In this document: positions 1 to 14,509 of the stretch, piece after piece
Position numbering within the stretch: the first letter of the stretch is position 1
Layout: the number at the start of each line of letters is the position of its first letter
Assembly (NCBI GenBank): GCA_904063045.1
Contig: CAJFCJ010000015.1
Location: 1-64,000, forward strand
DNA length: 64,000 nt
Source: Dimorphilus gyrociliatus
Taxonomy: Eukaryota; Annelida; Polychaeta; Dinophilidae
Direction of reading: 5' to 3'
Translations under genes and position numbers: made by a program
The notes under the pieces: model-generated
What the model saw: the letters and a program-made list of their open reading frames with translations, nothing else
Told to the model about the DNA's origin: nothing
Databases searched by the model: none

Positions 1-1942
1 AAAAATTGATTGATTATTCGAGACCAAAATTTGCCTAAAATTAGCTCTCTGACTTTTCCATTTTTTTTTTACAAAAAAAATGGGTGGTGCCGTCTAAATG
101 CAGACTTATATGCCTTAAGGGAATCAATTTAAAATAAAAAGGCAACAAGAAAAAACAACATACCCAAATAATGAAAATATATACACATACTTATATACAT
201 TAAGTTGATTTTTTATATAACATAGTATATAAAGAGCATATCAAACACTACGATATCTACAACATTTCTTAAGAGAAGGAAGACGATTAGGAATGTTAAC
301 TGGCCTATAGGCTGAAGAAGTAAAAATACGGACAATTTTACTAAAGCCGATTACAAAAAGATAAATGTAACTCAACTGTAAACTATTTCAGCAGAATTGT
401 TTTTTTTTTTAAATGCTGTACTCAAACTGGAACATCAATAATGAATAAAAATTTTGGTGCGCTCTTTAACTGTTCTAACAGGTGTAAGAACGATTTTATC
501 GGATTGTAGTTATAATTGGTGACGGAAAAAAATATATTACATAAACCATTTCCATTCCTTCCTTGTCTCTCTGTATTTGTGATTATCAAATAAAGAGATT
601 GAAATATCATTATAAGTTCTACGCCCTTGATATTTTAATAATAGAATTAGTTGAAGAGAAGGCTGATCACGTGACATTCTAAATAAAATGTAATATCTCA
701 TTTGGTACAATTTGCGTACTTTACAGGTAAAAACTATGGATTTTACAATCTTTTACTTAAAACATGGATTGTATTTGTCTATCTGTTTTCGATATCCCTC
801 CTTCATCCGTCTTTGGTTAGATTGAACAATCGTTATAGACTAGTAATTTATTCGAACTGGCACGATGAACGTACTTGTAGTGCAGATAACTGAACTCAAT
901 TTACATTAGACGGTTGGACGAACCAGTAAATTAATATTATAAAAAATGTTATAAGCGTCGCGTAATAAATCAATTACAGCGTCGGAATAACGCATATTGA
1001 TCAGTGAGTAGGAAAAGAAATAAGGGAGGAGAGAGGAAGAAGAATGATAGAGATAGAGATAGATGGAGAAAGGAAGGAGAAAAGAAAGAGAAAAAGAAAG
1101 AATAAAAAATAATGAAGTTAAAAGCGAAGCATTAAAGAGAAAAAACAAAGGTATCTAAAAGGAAGGAAAAAAATTATTTTTGGCGGTGGGAAAGGAAAAA
1201 TAACTAGAATCTTCGGGGGAAAATGTCAAACGGGATATTGGACTTCAGTCCCTTAATCTTATATTGCCTCAGGAATATTGAGCAAAAGACCAAATGACTT
1301 TTTTCTTTAAAAATTTAAACAGCCTTGATTTCACTTCTTCCTTTTTCTTTTATCTAGAATATAAAAAAAAAGTTCAACGATTTGTATTTTTTACAGTAAT
1401 AAGATATTTTTTCTACACGCTACAAACCTCTGGCATCAGCTTTAATAAGGATAAGTTGACTGCACTAAATATAGACGTGTACATTCATACGTGCGCTCAT
1501 GTTCTCAATCTCTACTTTATACGCCTTGACATAATCGTCAACAAAACTCATTGATAATTTCTTTAAGTCTTTCTTTTTCTTCTTTCTATTTTCTCCTCAT
1601 TTACTCTTATCTCCTGACTTAATACATTTCCTGTACGATTTATTTTAATTGCTTCTATAATGAGACAGGCTTAGACTCTCCTCGAATCCCATTTATTTCT
1701 TTATCAATCATTTTTCATATTGTTAAATCCTACTAATTTCGTCTGGACTTTAATTTATTAAAATTAGTAAGAAGGTTTTACAATACGTCTTGTGTAGCGT
1801 TTCATCTAATATATTGTTGCAATTTTATCCTTGTTCATTACAATATACGTAGATCATTTTATTGTATTAAAGCTAATGTATTGTTAGTAAATCATATCGT
1901 CATTATTGTAAAAAAAAGTGACACATTCTTATTTCTTTGAAG
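1..1942. other. Non-coding stretch, probably a CASK intron
   Basis: No exon with a supported product is seen. The stretch ends in a splice acceptor at 1941-1942 that opens the first recognised CASK exon, so it is most simply the 3' part of a long CASK intron; the upstream kinase and L27 exons would lie outside the window. It is AT-rich with a purine-rich run near 1015-1190. The short open frames here are low complexity and match nothing I recognise. Confidence 0.6.
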
Positions 1943-4027
1943 GCATTGCTACAAGCTCACGACGTCGTCGCACAAGAAATATACGGTGAAGACGCTGTTC
2001 GAGTTACTCCACCCCCAGTTACTTCCTTCCTAAACGGCCAAACTCCCGGCGCTGAACATTCCTCTTCACCAGACACTGTTCCTCCTCCAACTATTCCGGA
2101 AATGGAGAATGTTACACGTGTCCGTTTAGTTCAGTTCCAAAAGAATACGGAAGAGCCAATGGGCATTACCTTGAAAATGAACGAAGAAGAAAAATGCCTG
2201 GTTGCGCGTATTATGCATGGTGGTATGATACATAGACAGGGTACATTACATGTTGGCGACGAAATAAGAGAGATAAATGGTGTTGGCGTAGCTAAACAAT
2301 CTGTCGAGGTCCTGCAGAAGATGTTGAGGGACGCAAGAGGTTCCATAACCCTCAAAATTGTGCCCAGCTATCGTAATCAGCCCGTCCAATGCGAAATATT
2401 CGTTAGGGCTTTGTTTGAGTATGATCCATCGGACGACGATCTTATACCATGTTCCCAGGCCGGAGTCGCTTTCAAAATAGGCGATATTCTACAAGTAATT
2501 TCCAAAGATGATCATAATTGGTGGCAAGCAAAGGGATGGGGTAGATCTTTTAGCGAAGCCGCCGGTTTAATCCCATCTCCAGAATTACAGGTAAGAAAAA
2601 ATAATTATCCTTCAAAGTACACACATCCACTTATAAGATACACAAGTTACTTTATCCAAAATGAAAGAAACAATAACTAATACTATCGATATGCTATCTA
2701 AAATGTATAGTGCAAATATGTAATTTCTCCCTCTCTCCTTATGTAGTTTAAAATATACTATATAGACGCAAGTATAAGAAATTAATAAAAGCTATAAAAG
2801 CCAATGTAATATTTTCTAGTACAATTCTCTCTAATTAGGAAAGTAGTAGGCTTTTTTTTCTCTTTTGAAGTACCTTTTAAATTATTTTAAATGAAAGGTC
2901 GTTAATTAAGCGATTTGTAATATCCATTAATTGTGCGGATTCGTTAGCACGCTAAATATAAATATTTAACTGAAAATTTAATTCAACATATCATTCAATG
3001 ATTTTCATAAAAACGATGGTTTACTTGTAAGTTTATCGATAGACTATTTAAAAAAATAGCGTCAGAAAGCAGATAAATTGGAAGAAATTTTATCAATCTA
3101 TCACAAGAGAGATACCAGTTATATGTTGGGCGCCTGTATATTGTCATTGACCCAGCTGCCTTGGTGTCTAATCTAGACAACTAATCTGTTTAATTAACTA
3201 CAAAAGTAATCTGCAGTCCTTGCTATATTTTTTCTTTTCTGTTTTATATATAACATGATATATTCTGCAACAATATATATATATATACTACAGTATATCA
3301 TATACAGTCTTTCTGTTCTTTTTCGTTTAAATTTAACTTATGCCTTGTCTTTTTTCTTATCACGTAGGAATGGCGAACAGCGTGTACTGCAATGGACAAA
3401 GCAAAGCATGACCAGGCTCTAAATTGCTCCTGGTGGAATAAAAAGAAGAAAACGTTCAGGGATAAGTATTTGGCAAAGCATAATGCTATTTTCGACCAAC
3501 TCGACCTAGTTACATATGAAGAAGTCGTTAGACTACCTGCTTTTATGCGGAAAACTTTGGTTCTTCTAGGAGCTCATGGAGTTGGTCGACGACACATTAA
3601 AAATACATTAATCACAAGTCACCCGGAAAGGTTCGCCTATCCAATACCCCATACAACTAGGCCACCAAAAAAAGATGAAATAAATGGAAAGAATTACTTC
3701 TTTGTCAGTCATGAACAAATGATGACTGATATAGCTGCAAATGAGTATTTGGAATATGGTACACACGAGGATGCAATGTATGGAACCAAAATCGAGACCA
3801 TAAGACAAATCCACGAACAAGGACTAATAGCAATCTTGGATGTTGAACCACAGGTATGTTTTCGATATTTCTTTTTCCTTCTCTATATATTTTTATATTC
3901 ATTCAAAAAAAAACACACAAAACAAAAATTGAACACATTTTATTATATGAGAAAAGAGGAGAGAAATAGTTTTCATTTACTCTTTTTCATACTATATTTC
4001 ATAAATTCTTATATATACTTTCGTAGG

Positions 4028-4077
<50 letters not shown>

Positions 4078-7000
4078 ATTCAGATATGTATATATGAATA
4101 TTTTATAATTTTCCTCATCTTTCTAATTTAATATTTGTGTTTATTTCATTTTTTTATTCAATATAATTATAAGTTGTCTTTCTTTAAGTTGATATATTTT
4201 CGGGAGTGAAATACGCGTGTGTATGATTAGAAAAAATCTTGAAATATATGCCTAAGGTCATAATATATGTATAAATTATATATAGCTCTATATCTAATAT
4301 TATATAGAGTAATAGGCAAAGTATGTACAACTTATAGATCTATATTTAGATACATGTGAAAAAAAAAGTGAAAAAGAGAAAGAGCCTGTCGAAATATATG
4401 TCTTGTCCTTATTTCCTGTTGCTTGATGTTTTTCTCTCCTCGCGTATTTTAGTTTTCTTTATCTTATTATTATTTTTTTCACCTAAACAAAAAGAATCGA
4501 ATGCAAAGAAAAGAATCTACGTAATATAAATTTATACATTATACTGTATATTTCAAACTTAATGTACATATATATATATACAAATACATGTTTCAGCACG
4601 ATTCTATATACATTCGTTTCTCCTTTTATTTCCTCAATTCGGAGTCGTTTTTTTTTCACTTAATTATTGATATTCTTGACTTTCGAAACCAATTAACCTA
4701 TAAAAGTAGCGTTTATAACTTAGATTTTAATTTTCCTTTCTTATATTTCTTATTTTTTACTTATTCTCTGTTTCTTTTTTTTTTACATTTAAGTTTTATT
4801 CTTAATTTATTAACATAAAAAAATTTGTTAGGGCGTAAATAAAAGAAAAAAAGAAAAAAAAATCGTTCAATGAAGGAGAGGCGATTGATCTCTCTGAATT
4901 TTTTTTTCCTTCTAATGATTTTCGCATTTTCTCTATAGGGGAAATTACGATTTTCATATGAAAAAAAAAAATACTTAACCAAAATCATACTTTCAGTTAT
5001 TATTTTTTTCTAGTTTGTTGTTTTGTTACTCTACGATAGAGAGATAAAAATTTCTATTTTTATAACAAAAGTAGGCAGTAGAGAGAATAGAAGCTAATTT
5101 TTCTGATGTTACCATAACGAAAATGAAGCAGGCGGAAACGTTTTGAGAATTTTAAATTTTTTCTCTGCTTAAACTATAAGATATAAAAGAAAAAGTAAAA
5201 AGATTCTTTAGATTATCTCCTTTTCTTTTTAATTTGGTTCGAAAATCAGGGATTAAATAATTCTATTCTTCAATATTATTTCAATAATTAAAGACACATT
5301 AATTTTTACGTAAGATAAAAAAAAAGACATGAAAAAGTTATTGCGTGTTTCTGTTATTTGTAATTTATTCATATCCTTCTTTTTCTTTATAAAAAGTACG
5401 GCATGAACATTAAAAAATCAACAAAAAAGGAAAATTATAATTAGAAAATAATATGAATCTAAGTTTACTTTATACAGTATATATATGTTTTATATATAGA
5501 AGAAAGAATTATTACGTAACTATCTTTATATACAGTATATATATATTTAAACAAAAGAAAACTCTCGAACGTATTATTTTTCTTTTCTTTATTTTCTAAA
5601 ATTATTATTTTTCTTATTATAAAAAACATAAAAAGAAACTAAAGATATATAGAACTAAAACCTACTACTATACATTTCCCTTTTTACTCTCTCTACCATC
5701 TTTATCTTTTACCATTTAATTGAATTAATACTTTTTTTTTATCTAACTTTTTGTTTTTTGTTATTTTCTAAAACAAAAACAAAAAAGAAATCTCTTCAAT
5801 CGAAAAAAAATAATTAATTAGATAAAATTATTTTATTATTTTTTTTTTTAAAAAAAAATCAACTTCCAAAAAAAAAAAAATATTTATTCAGAAAGAAAGA
5901 AAAAAACTTGTTTAAAAAAATTCCCTCCTTTAGAGCTTAAACAAAAAAAAACTTATGTTTCATCAAATGTTTGCAGCTTCTCGGCTCCGAACAGGATGTG
6001 AGTAACAAAACTATCGAGTTATTAGAGCAAACCATTACACCAATATATATTTTATATACATATATATTATATATTTTTATTCTTTTTTCGTTTCTTACTT
6101 ATTTATTATTTAATTAGAAAATTTATTAAAAGTATATTTTAATAATTAATCTTGTTTAATCGTTTTCATTTGATATTTTCTTATTTTGTCATTTATTTTC
6201 GTATTTATATAGTTATATTCACGCAGCGGCATGAACGTCTGATGAAACATAAGTTGTTCGACATTTTTATTTCATGTATGTATTTATTTATATATATATA
6301 TATTAACTAATATATATAGATATTTGGATACATACATGTATATGTGAATATGTTACTCTTTTTAGAGCGTTTCTTTTATTTAATAAGTTTTATTTAAAAA
6401 AAAGAAACATTAAACAAATTTGTTCAATCAATCATTTTCCTTCTTTCTATTTATCTTTTGGATTAAAAATATTATAATATTTTCTTAGTTTCATTTCATA
6501 TTTCTAACTATTTCTTTTTACTTTAACTTTTATACCTTTCATCTTTTCTCTTTTACTTTTATTGGTTTTCTGTTATTATTACTTTTTAGTAATTAATTAT
6601 CTATTTATTAAATTACTCTGTTTTGAACTAATATCTAGAGTAAAGAATAAATATAAGAATATACATTTTTTATTAAAACTTATATTTATATATATAAATA
6701 TATATGTATATTATTATATATATATATATATATTTAAATATATTTACTGATATTACATATACTTTATGTATATGTGTAATATATTTATTATTTACCTCTT
6801 TAAAAATGAACAAAAAATTCGGCGCTAAATATGTCGTTCATGCCGTACGTGTTGAGGCTGCGTTTTTTTTATTTGTAACTTTTTTTTCAAAAAAAAAAAT
6901 GACATTAAAAGATCCTATTTAAGATATGATTTTAAGTTTTCATTTCTAGGCAAAACTATTATTTTTTTTAGGTTAACTCTTTTTTTTGTCCTTTTATTTT

Positions 7001-9219
7001 ATTTGTTTATTTTTTCGTTTATAATTTCTTAGAATGCTATCACTTTCAAATTTAGTTTATTATTCATTTATTAAGTACTTGTATATTATATACTCATTTT
7101 GATAATAATCTTTATATAGTTAAATTTATTTAATTAATGAATTAGTTAAGTATAATTTATGCAAGTACTCTAGATTAAAGATCCTTTTTTTTTTCTTGGA
7201 AAGTCAAAAGGAATCTATCTTAGTTAATATCACTTTTTCCCTTCATAACTCGCAATAGAAATCAGTTGTATATTCATACTTATTATATTCCGGGAGGTAA
7301 AGAACTTTATACTTGTTTAGCTTAATAACGATTAGGGAAGAAATAGATTATTTAGTTTTTGGAGATGAAGGGAGAAAGTATATGTATATATATATATAAT
7401 TTAGCATGGAAATTAAAGTCTTAAGATTAGGTTTCTAATTAAGTAAAAAGAAAAAAAAAGTTAAATTTAAAAGACGCAGCCAAAAGTGTGATCCTTTAAC
7501 TTTTTTCGTTTTTTCTCGACCGGGAAAAATCTACTGTGCAGGCTCTGAAAGTTCTGCGTACCGCCGAGTTCGCGCCGCTAGTCGTGTTCATAGCGGCACC
7601 AACTGTCGCATCGTTCAATGAGGTATGTTAACATTTTCTTACTCTTTCCTCTTCTTTTTTCCCCGAACAGGCGCTCAAAGTGTTGCGCACGGCACCATTC
7701 GCTGGATTTATCGTCTTCGTCGCCGCTCCTGATTTGCAGACCCTTGCCAAACTTCGCACAAACAACGTCTCCGTGAGTGCCATCATCGCGCAACACACGG
7801 ATCCTTTTTTTTTCTTTTTTTCTTGTCTTTCTTTCAATCTACCTACTACTACCTATTCCTGCCTCCTAGATAACTCTTTGATTAATCATTCCTTCTTCAT
7901 TTCTTTCACATCTTTCCCCGTCAACATCACCCACCTCCTCTACAATCTTTCAATTCTTTCCCTTCTCCATTTTCTTCAAACCCCTGCTTAACCTTTTTTA
8001 AGAAATTACCATTCTCTCACTTTGGACTTAAAAAGGAGGAATATGCAAATGAAAAATTTGAAGATACCAGTTCATCAACTATTTTCATTTTATCCCTCTA
8101 AACTATTCCCCACCCCATCGATTTTTACTAAAAGGCCAAGAATGGTTAAGATACTGAGGATCGCCTCTTTTGAAAAACTAATGATAGATGTTTATTTAAG
8201 AAAAAGAGAGTGATAGACAGAAAAAAAGGGTGTGAGAAAGAAATAGAAAAACAGATAGAAAGATAGATAAATAGAAGAGAAAAGAAAAGTAGATAGAAAG
8301 AAAGTGAAGGCTAGAGAGTGAGAAAGAGAGATATTTAGACCGAGAAAAATATAAAGAATATATTGCAGGTTTCTTTTCTTAGCTTTTTATCGTGAAGATA
8401 AATTAGACCCAAGGCTTAGCACCAAGATTTTACCGCTTATCTAAATCATTTAAATCATCAAGGGAGGATTTCTTTTTTGTGAATCATGGAACAATCTTTA
8501 CGACAGTCGAGAGGGAAGGCGAAGAAAAGATTCAAATTAATTAATTTTAAAAATATATCAGGATTTGATATGAGACGAGAACACTTAGAGGAGATTTAGA
8601 GTTGATCTATCCTGATTCTCAGGCAATTGAGATAATTAGCTGTCATTTAAGTTTAGTCAATTTCATAATTATATAAACTGAAGAGAGAAAGAGGGGGCAA
8701 TGCATATACAGTGACAGAAAAAATCAAGGCAGTAAATAAGAAACGAGAAAGAGATAAAGAATGGGATATGCAGTACAAAGAGAGAGAGAGAGAGGGTGGG
8801 GGGAGGGGGGGGGGTAGAGTGTGTCTGATTGTGAACTATGGGCACAGAATATTGACATAAATAAATTGAAAGAATAGAAAAAGAAAATTTATAACATAAT
8901 TCAATTTAATATGAGATCCTCATATCCAATCATATCTATTCCTTTTCTTATTACGCTTTATTGTGATTATTATTATAACTTAATAATAATTGTTTGTATC
9001 CGAAAAAAAGATTTAGTTTTTCCCCTTTTTTTTTCTTTATAGGATGGAAGTTTAGAGCGATTAGCTCGAGAATCCGAACTATTAGAAAAGGCTTATGGAC
9101 ATTACTTCGATTTGAAAATCGTTAACAACGATATTGAAGAAACTATACATACACTGCAAAGAGCTATCGATGAAGTTTGCAGCACACCACAATGGGTACC
9201 AGTTTCCTGGGTCTATTGA
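1943..9219 (+). CDS. CASK: CASK (peripheral plasma membrane protein, MAGUK), 3' exons
   Basis: C-terminal half of the MAGUK scaffold CASK (LIN-2), which links membrane proteins to the cytoskeleton at synapses and epithelial junctions. Exons: 1943-2590, 3368-3853, then 7542-7622 or 7671-7772, then 9043-9219; all junctions are phase 0. The first exon encodes the end of L27 ([12 protein letters not shown]), a PDZ domain (about residues 56-142 of the exon, [16 protein letters not shown]) and an SH3 domain ([16 protein letters not shown]). The second gives the hook region and most of the guanylate-kinase-like domain, with the degenerate P-loop [11 protein letters not shown] in place of GxxGxGKS, as known for CASK. 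The last exon ends in the family-typical QWVPVSWVY followed by TGA. The N-terminal CaM-kinase part is not in the window. The intron 3854-7541 is unusually long for this genome. Human CASK aligns throughout, so identity is secure. Confidence 0.96.
4030..4070. repeat. (TA)n microsatellite in CASK intron
   Basis: About 20 uninterrupted TA units. Confidence 0.9.
5950..6255. repeat. 16-nt perfect inverted repeat inside a CASK intron
   Basis: AACTTATGTTTCATCA at 5950-5965 is the exact reverse complement of TGATGAAACATAAGTT at 6240-6255. The arms enclose about 274 bp. In the pre-mRNA they could form a stem starting 11 nt upstream of the candidate microexon acceptor at 5976. A second 11-nt complementarity joins 6227-6237 to 6835-6845. 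Alternatively the arms are terminal repeats of a small mobile-element remnant; no target-site duplication is evident. Confidence 0.6.
5977..5997 (+). other. CASK: Candidate 21-nt CASK microexon
   Basis: TTTGCAG lies just before 5977 and GTGAGT starts at 5998, an excellent donor. The 21 nt between are in phase 0 with both flanking CASK exons and would insert LLGSEQD into the guanylate-kinase domain between DVEPQ and ALKVL. It is less AT-rich than the surrounding intron. No transcript evidence is available, so this is a prediction. Confidence 0.35.
7542..7622 (+). other. CASK: CASK alternative exon A (guanylate-kinase domain)
   Basis: An 81-nt phase 0-0 exon between TGTGCAG and GTATGT. It encodes [20 protein letters not shown] followed by TVASFNE and closely matches human CASK, so it is the ancestral-type version. 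It is followed after 48 bp by a homologous exon. Confidence 0.9.
7671..7772 (+). other. CASK: CASK alternative exon B (duplicate of exon A)
   Basis: A 102-nt phase 0-0 exon between GAACAG and GTGAGT. It begins [20 protein letters not shown], position-for-position homologous to exon A, then diverges to [14 protein letters not shown], which is 7 residues longer. Splicing B instead of A keeps the frame; using both would duplicate a core strand of the domain. The arrangement indicates mutually exclusive exons. Confidence 0.85.
8794..8814 (+). other. G-rich run able to form a G-quadruplex
   Basis: Runs of 3, 6 and 10 Gs separated by single T and A bases sit on the sense strand of a CASK intron, about 230 bp before the last exon. 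This is exceptional in such AT-rich DNA. A (GA)n tract at 8780-8793 precedes it. Confidence 0.6.
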
Positions 9220-10228
9220 ATATTTTTAAGGATCATATTGGGAAGAGATTTTTTTAAGTACAAAAATTTGGAAGAAAATAAAAAATTAAAGGGAACTTTT
9301 TCTCTTTCAAAAGAGGAAAAAAATGAGTTAAAGGAGACAAAGAACTGTTTTTGTTTTCATTTTATAAAAGTCATAGTTTGTAGTTACAAAAGAAAGAAGA
9401 GAAAAGAAAAACGAAGTAAACCGTGAAAAAAAAAGGACTAATTATTTTTCTTTTAGCGGTTTCAAATTTTTATGTTTCCTTTTTCATATTCTTTTTTTTT
9501 TGTGCATATTTTCGACCATTTAAAGGAGAAAATATATGATAATTTGTGATTCTTTTGACAGAAAAAAAAGACAAAAGACAAACTATCCCTTTAAAAAAAA
9601 ATTTGACAAAAAAAACAAAAAAAAACTAAAAAATGATAAACATACAAAAGATAAACGATCGATTAGAAAAAAAACAAACAACGGTAGAAAGAAACGTAGT
9701 AAAGAATTTGTTATACACGTTTTAAAGAAACATTTGTGATTGTTATAGAAAAATAAATCTTTTTGAAAGAATACCTACAAAAGAAAAGTATTATGAATTA
9801 TTTATCTAATTAGTTAATTAATTGTATTATATTATTACTCTATTTATTAATTAATGACTAACCAAACAAACATATTAAGTATACACCTTATAGTTTTTGT
9901 CATTCAAGCTGCCACATCGACATTTAATGCATATATAGATAATCTCTAGTAAGTAAATTTTGAAAAATAATAATGATAAATTCTGATATATTTACATACA
10001 GTGATTAATGAATATTCAAATTAGGTTGATAAAGATAGAGATGACATTTTTGTTTATAAGAAAAAAATAATTAAAAGATAAAAAGAATGGATGGATGATA
10101 AAAAGTATTCCCTAACATTATAAACCTCACCCTTTCGAACCTTTTTCTTTATCTCTTATAGCTTTTGCACTCATTCTCATTCTCTCTCGCTCGCTCGCTC
10201 GCTTACTCTCTTTTTCTTTCTCTGCATT
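9220..10228. other. Intergenic, CASK 3' UTR facing PCYT1 3' UTR
   Basis: CASK and PCYT1 are tail-to-tail, so this stretch holds both 3' UTRs. It is A-rich at 9240-9800 with low-complexity lysine-rich frames that are not genes. A (CTCG)n microsatellite lies at about 10187-10203. No other feature is seen. Confidence 0.6.
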
Positions 10229-12743
<2,515 letters not shown>

Positions 12744-12922
12744 TTTCTCTTCTAATTTATCCTTTTCGGTTATCGTGTCAATCCTTAATGGCCGTCTGAA
12801 TGGACAGAAAGAAATGTATGATATTGTAGAAACTTAAAAAAATCGCACGAGGTGAACCTTTGGAACTAAAGGTTTAAAGATATAATCGCATACCGTGTGA
12901 TAATTTGTTATCTATTTTTGTC

Positions 12923-12975
<53 letters not shown>

Positions 12976-14509
12976 TATATATACTATTTTACTGATTTTT
13001 AACCTATATACTGTTAAAAGTTCACTAAAACAAGTGGGAAGAGTATATGCATATATATGTATCTATAATACTATATAAGTATTTAAATAGAATTATCATA
13101 ATATCTCTGCTTAATATATTTAATACACGTACTTTAACACACGAATACTACTTTATCGTTTTCAAACGTCATAAAAGAATTGAAAAGATAAAAGGCCTAT
13201 ATTATTCTAACCTTTTAAGACTTCTTGTATTATACATAACCAAACTACGAAGCTTTTAAGAGAAATTTTAGACAAGTTTTCGTTTTTGACACGAAGCAAA
13301 TCAATGAAAAATAACATCTGCGTTTGAACAGAATATGTGGTGTGTGTGCGGGGTGTTTTAAAATAAGTTTCTTTTTTTTATACTTTAACCAAGACCTACC
13401 ACTACATGAGATTGACAGTTAGATAGAAAGAGTGAGAGAGAGAGAGAGAGAGAGAGTGAGAGAGAGAAAGAGAGAAGAGATTGTCGGAGGGTGTGTGAGA
13501 GAGAGTGAGAGAGAAAAAGAAAGAGTATCTAATTAAAGTTAATAAATAGAAAACAACATATTTTATTCTGGTACAGTTCTAGACCGTTGTTGTAGGTCTG
13601 ATTGGTATTTTTTATATAAATATTTTATCGATTATAATTTATACTAATGTTTATTCTATTTACTTTTACTTAATAATTATATAATTTGTAATATTGCTAG
13701 AATATACTGTATATACTGTATATCATAATTTATCAATTTTTTGTGTCTCTATTCATTTTTAATATATTGTTCTTTAATAATAACATCAGATAGTTCAAGG
13801 ACTGATTTACATATTAAACTAGTGGAATATTTTAATTAATTAATCATCCATCTTTTTAACCTTCTTATCTCTTTAAAAATCTTATACTATTCATAAATTA
13901 ACTCTTGTTTAATTATATACAGAATACACATATAGTATACAGTATTACATATTATATAGTATATATTCCGTAGTATTCATCACTTACCTATCTATACCCT
14001 CTTATCTCTGCAACGTTTAAACTATCTATCTTTATATGTTATAATTAACGGTCATAGTTTCAAAGATCTGATGAATTTTGGCGTAATCGCTTACATACTT
14101 TAACCTTAAACGTAATGCCATTCAAAATTCAAAAGTTCATCGTTCAATTAAATTTTAAAGTGTTATCTTTAGGATTATTGAATGCTAAATAAATCTCTTT
14201 ACCATCACTATTGTTACATAAGAAAAATGTAAGTATAATCTAAGCCTATTGACTTTCAAACATTACTTATAGATTAATATGACATATGTAGTTTTAATTG
14301 TATTAATGAACTGGAAATTGTATATACAACATACTTATAAACAGTTTGATACATATATTATACATACTGTATATATATATATATATACAGTACATGCTGT
14401 ATTTACATATATAAATATATATAAAATTCGGATTATCTAAAGAAAAGAGAGAAGAATAGATAAGAGAAGATAAAGACGCAGAAAGAGTTATTTAGCTTTA
14501 TCGTCCAAA
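12744..14509. other. Intergenic, upstream of PCYT1 and downstream of MTMR14
   Basis: No coding exon is recognised. It contains a (TA)n tract at about 12925-12973, (GA)n at about 13432-13455 and 13497-13515, and several copies of ATACAGTAT or its complement (13704, 13712, 13937, 14365). The PCYT1 promoter and 5' UTR are expected at the left end. Confidence 0.5.
12925..12973. repeat. (TA)n microsatellite
   Basis: About 24 TA units, the longest in the window, upstream of PCYT1. Confidence 0.9.

Noticed and set aside
906-1148. Minus-strand open frame rich in Leu, Phe and Ser.
   Set aside because: It is the complement of a purine-rich low-complexity run; no family resemblance or splice context.
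9238-9739. Lysine-rich open frames downstream of CASK.
   Set aside because: Pure A-rich 3' UTR sequence; the composition alone opens the frame.
14359-14425. TA-rich palindromes (TATACTGTATA and similar) as transposon terminal repeats.
   Set aside because: No paired ends, target duplications or transposase frames; treated instead as a dispersed short motif.
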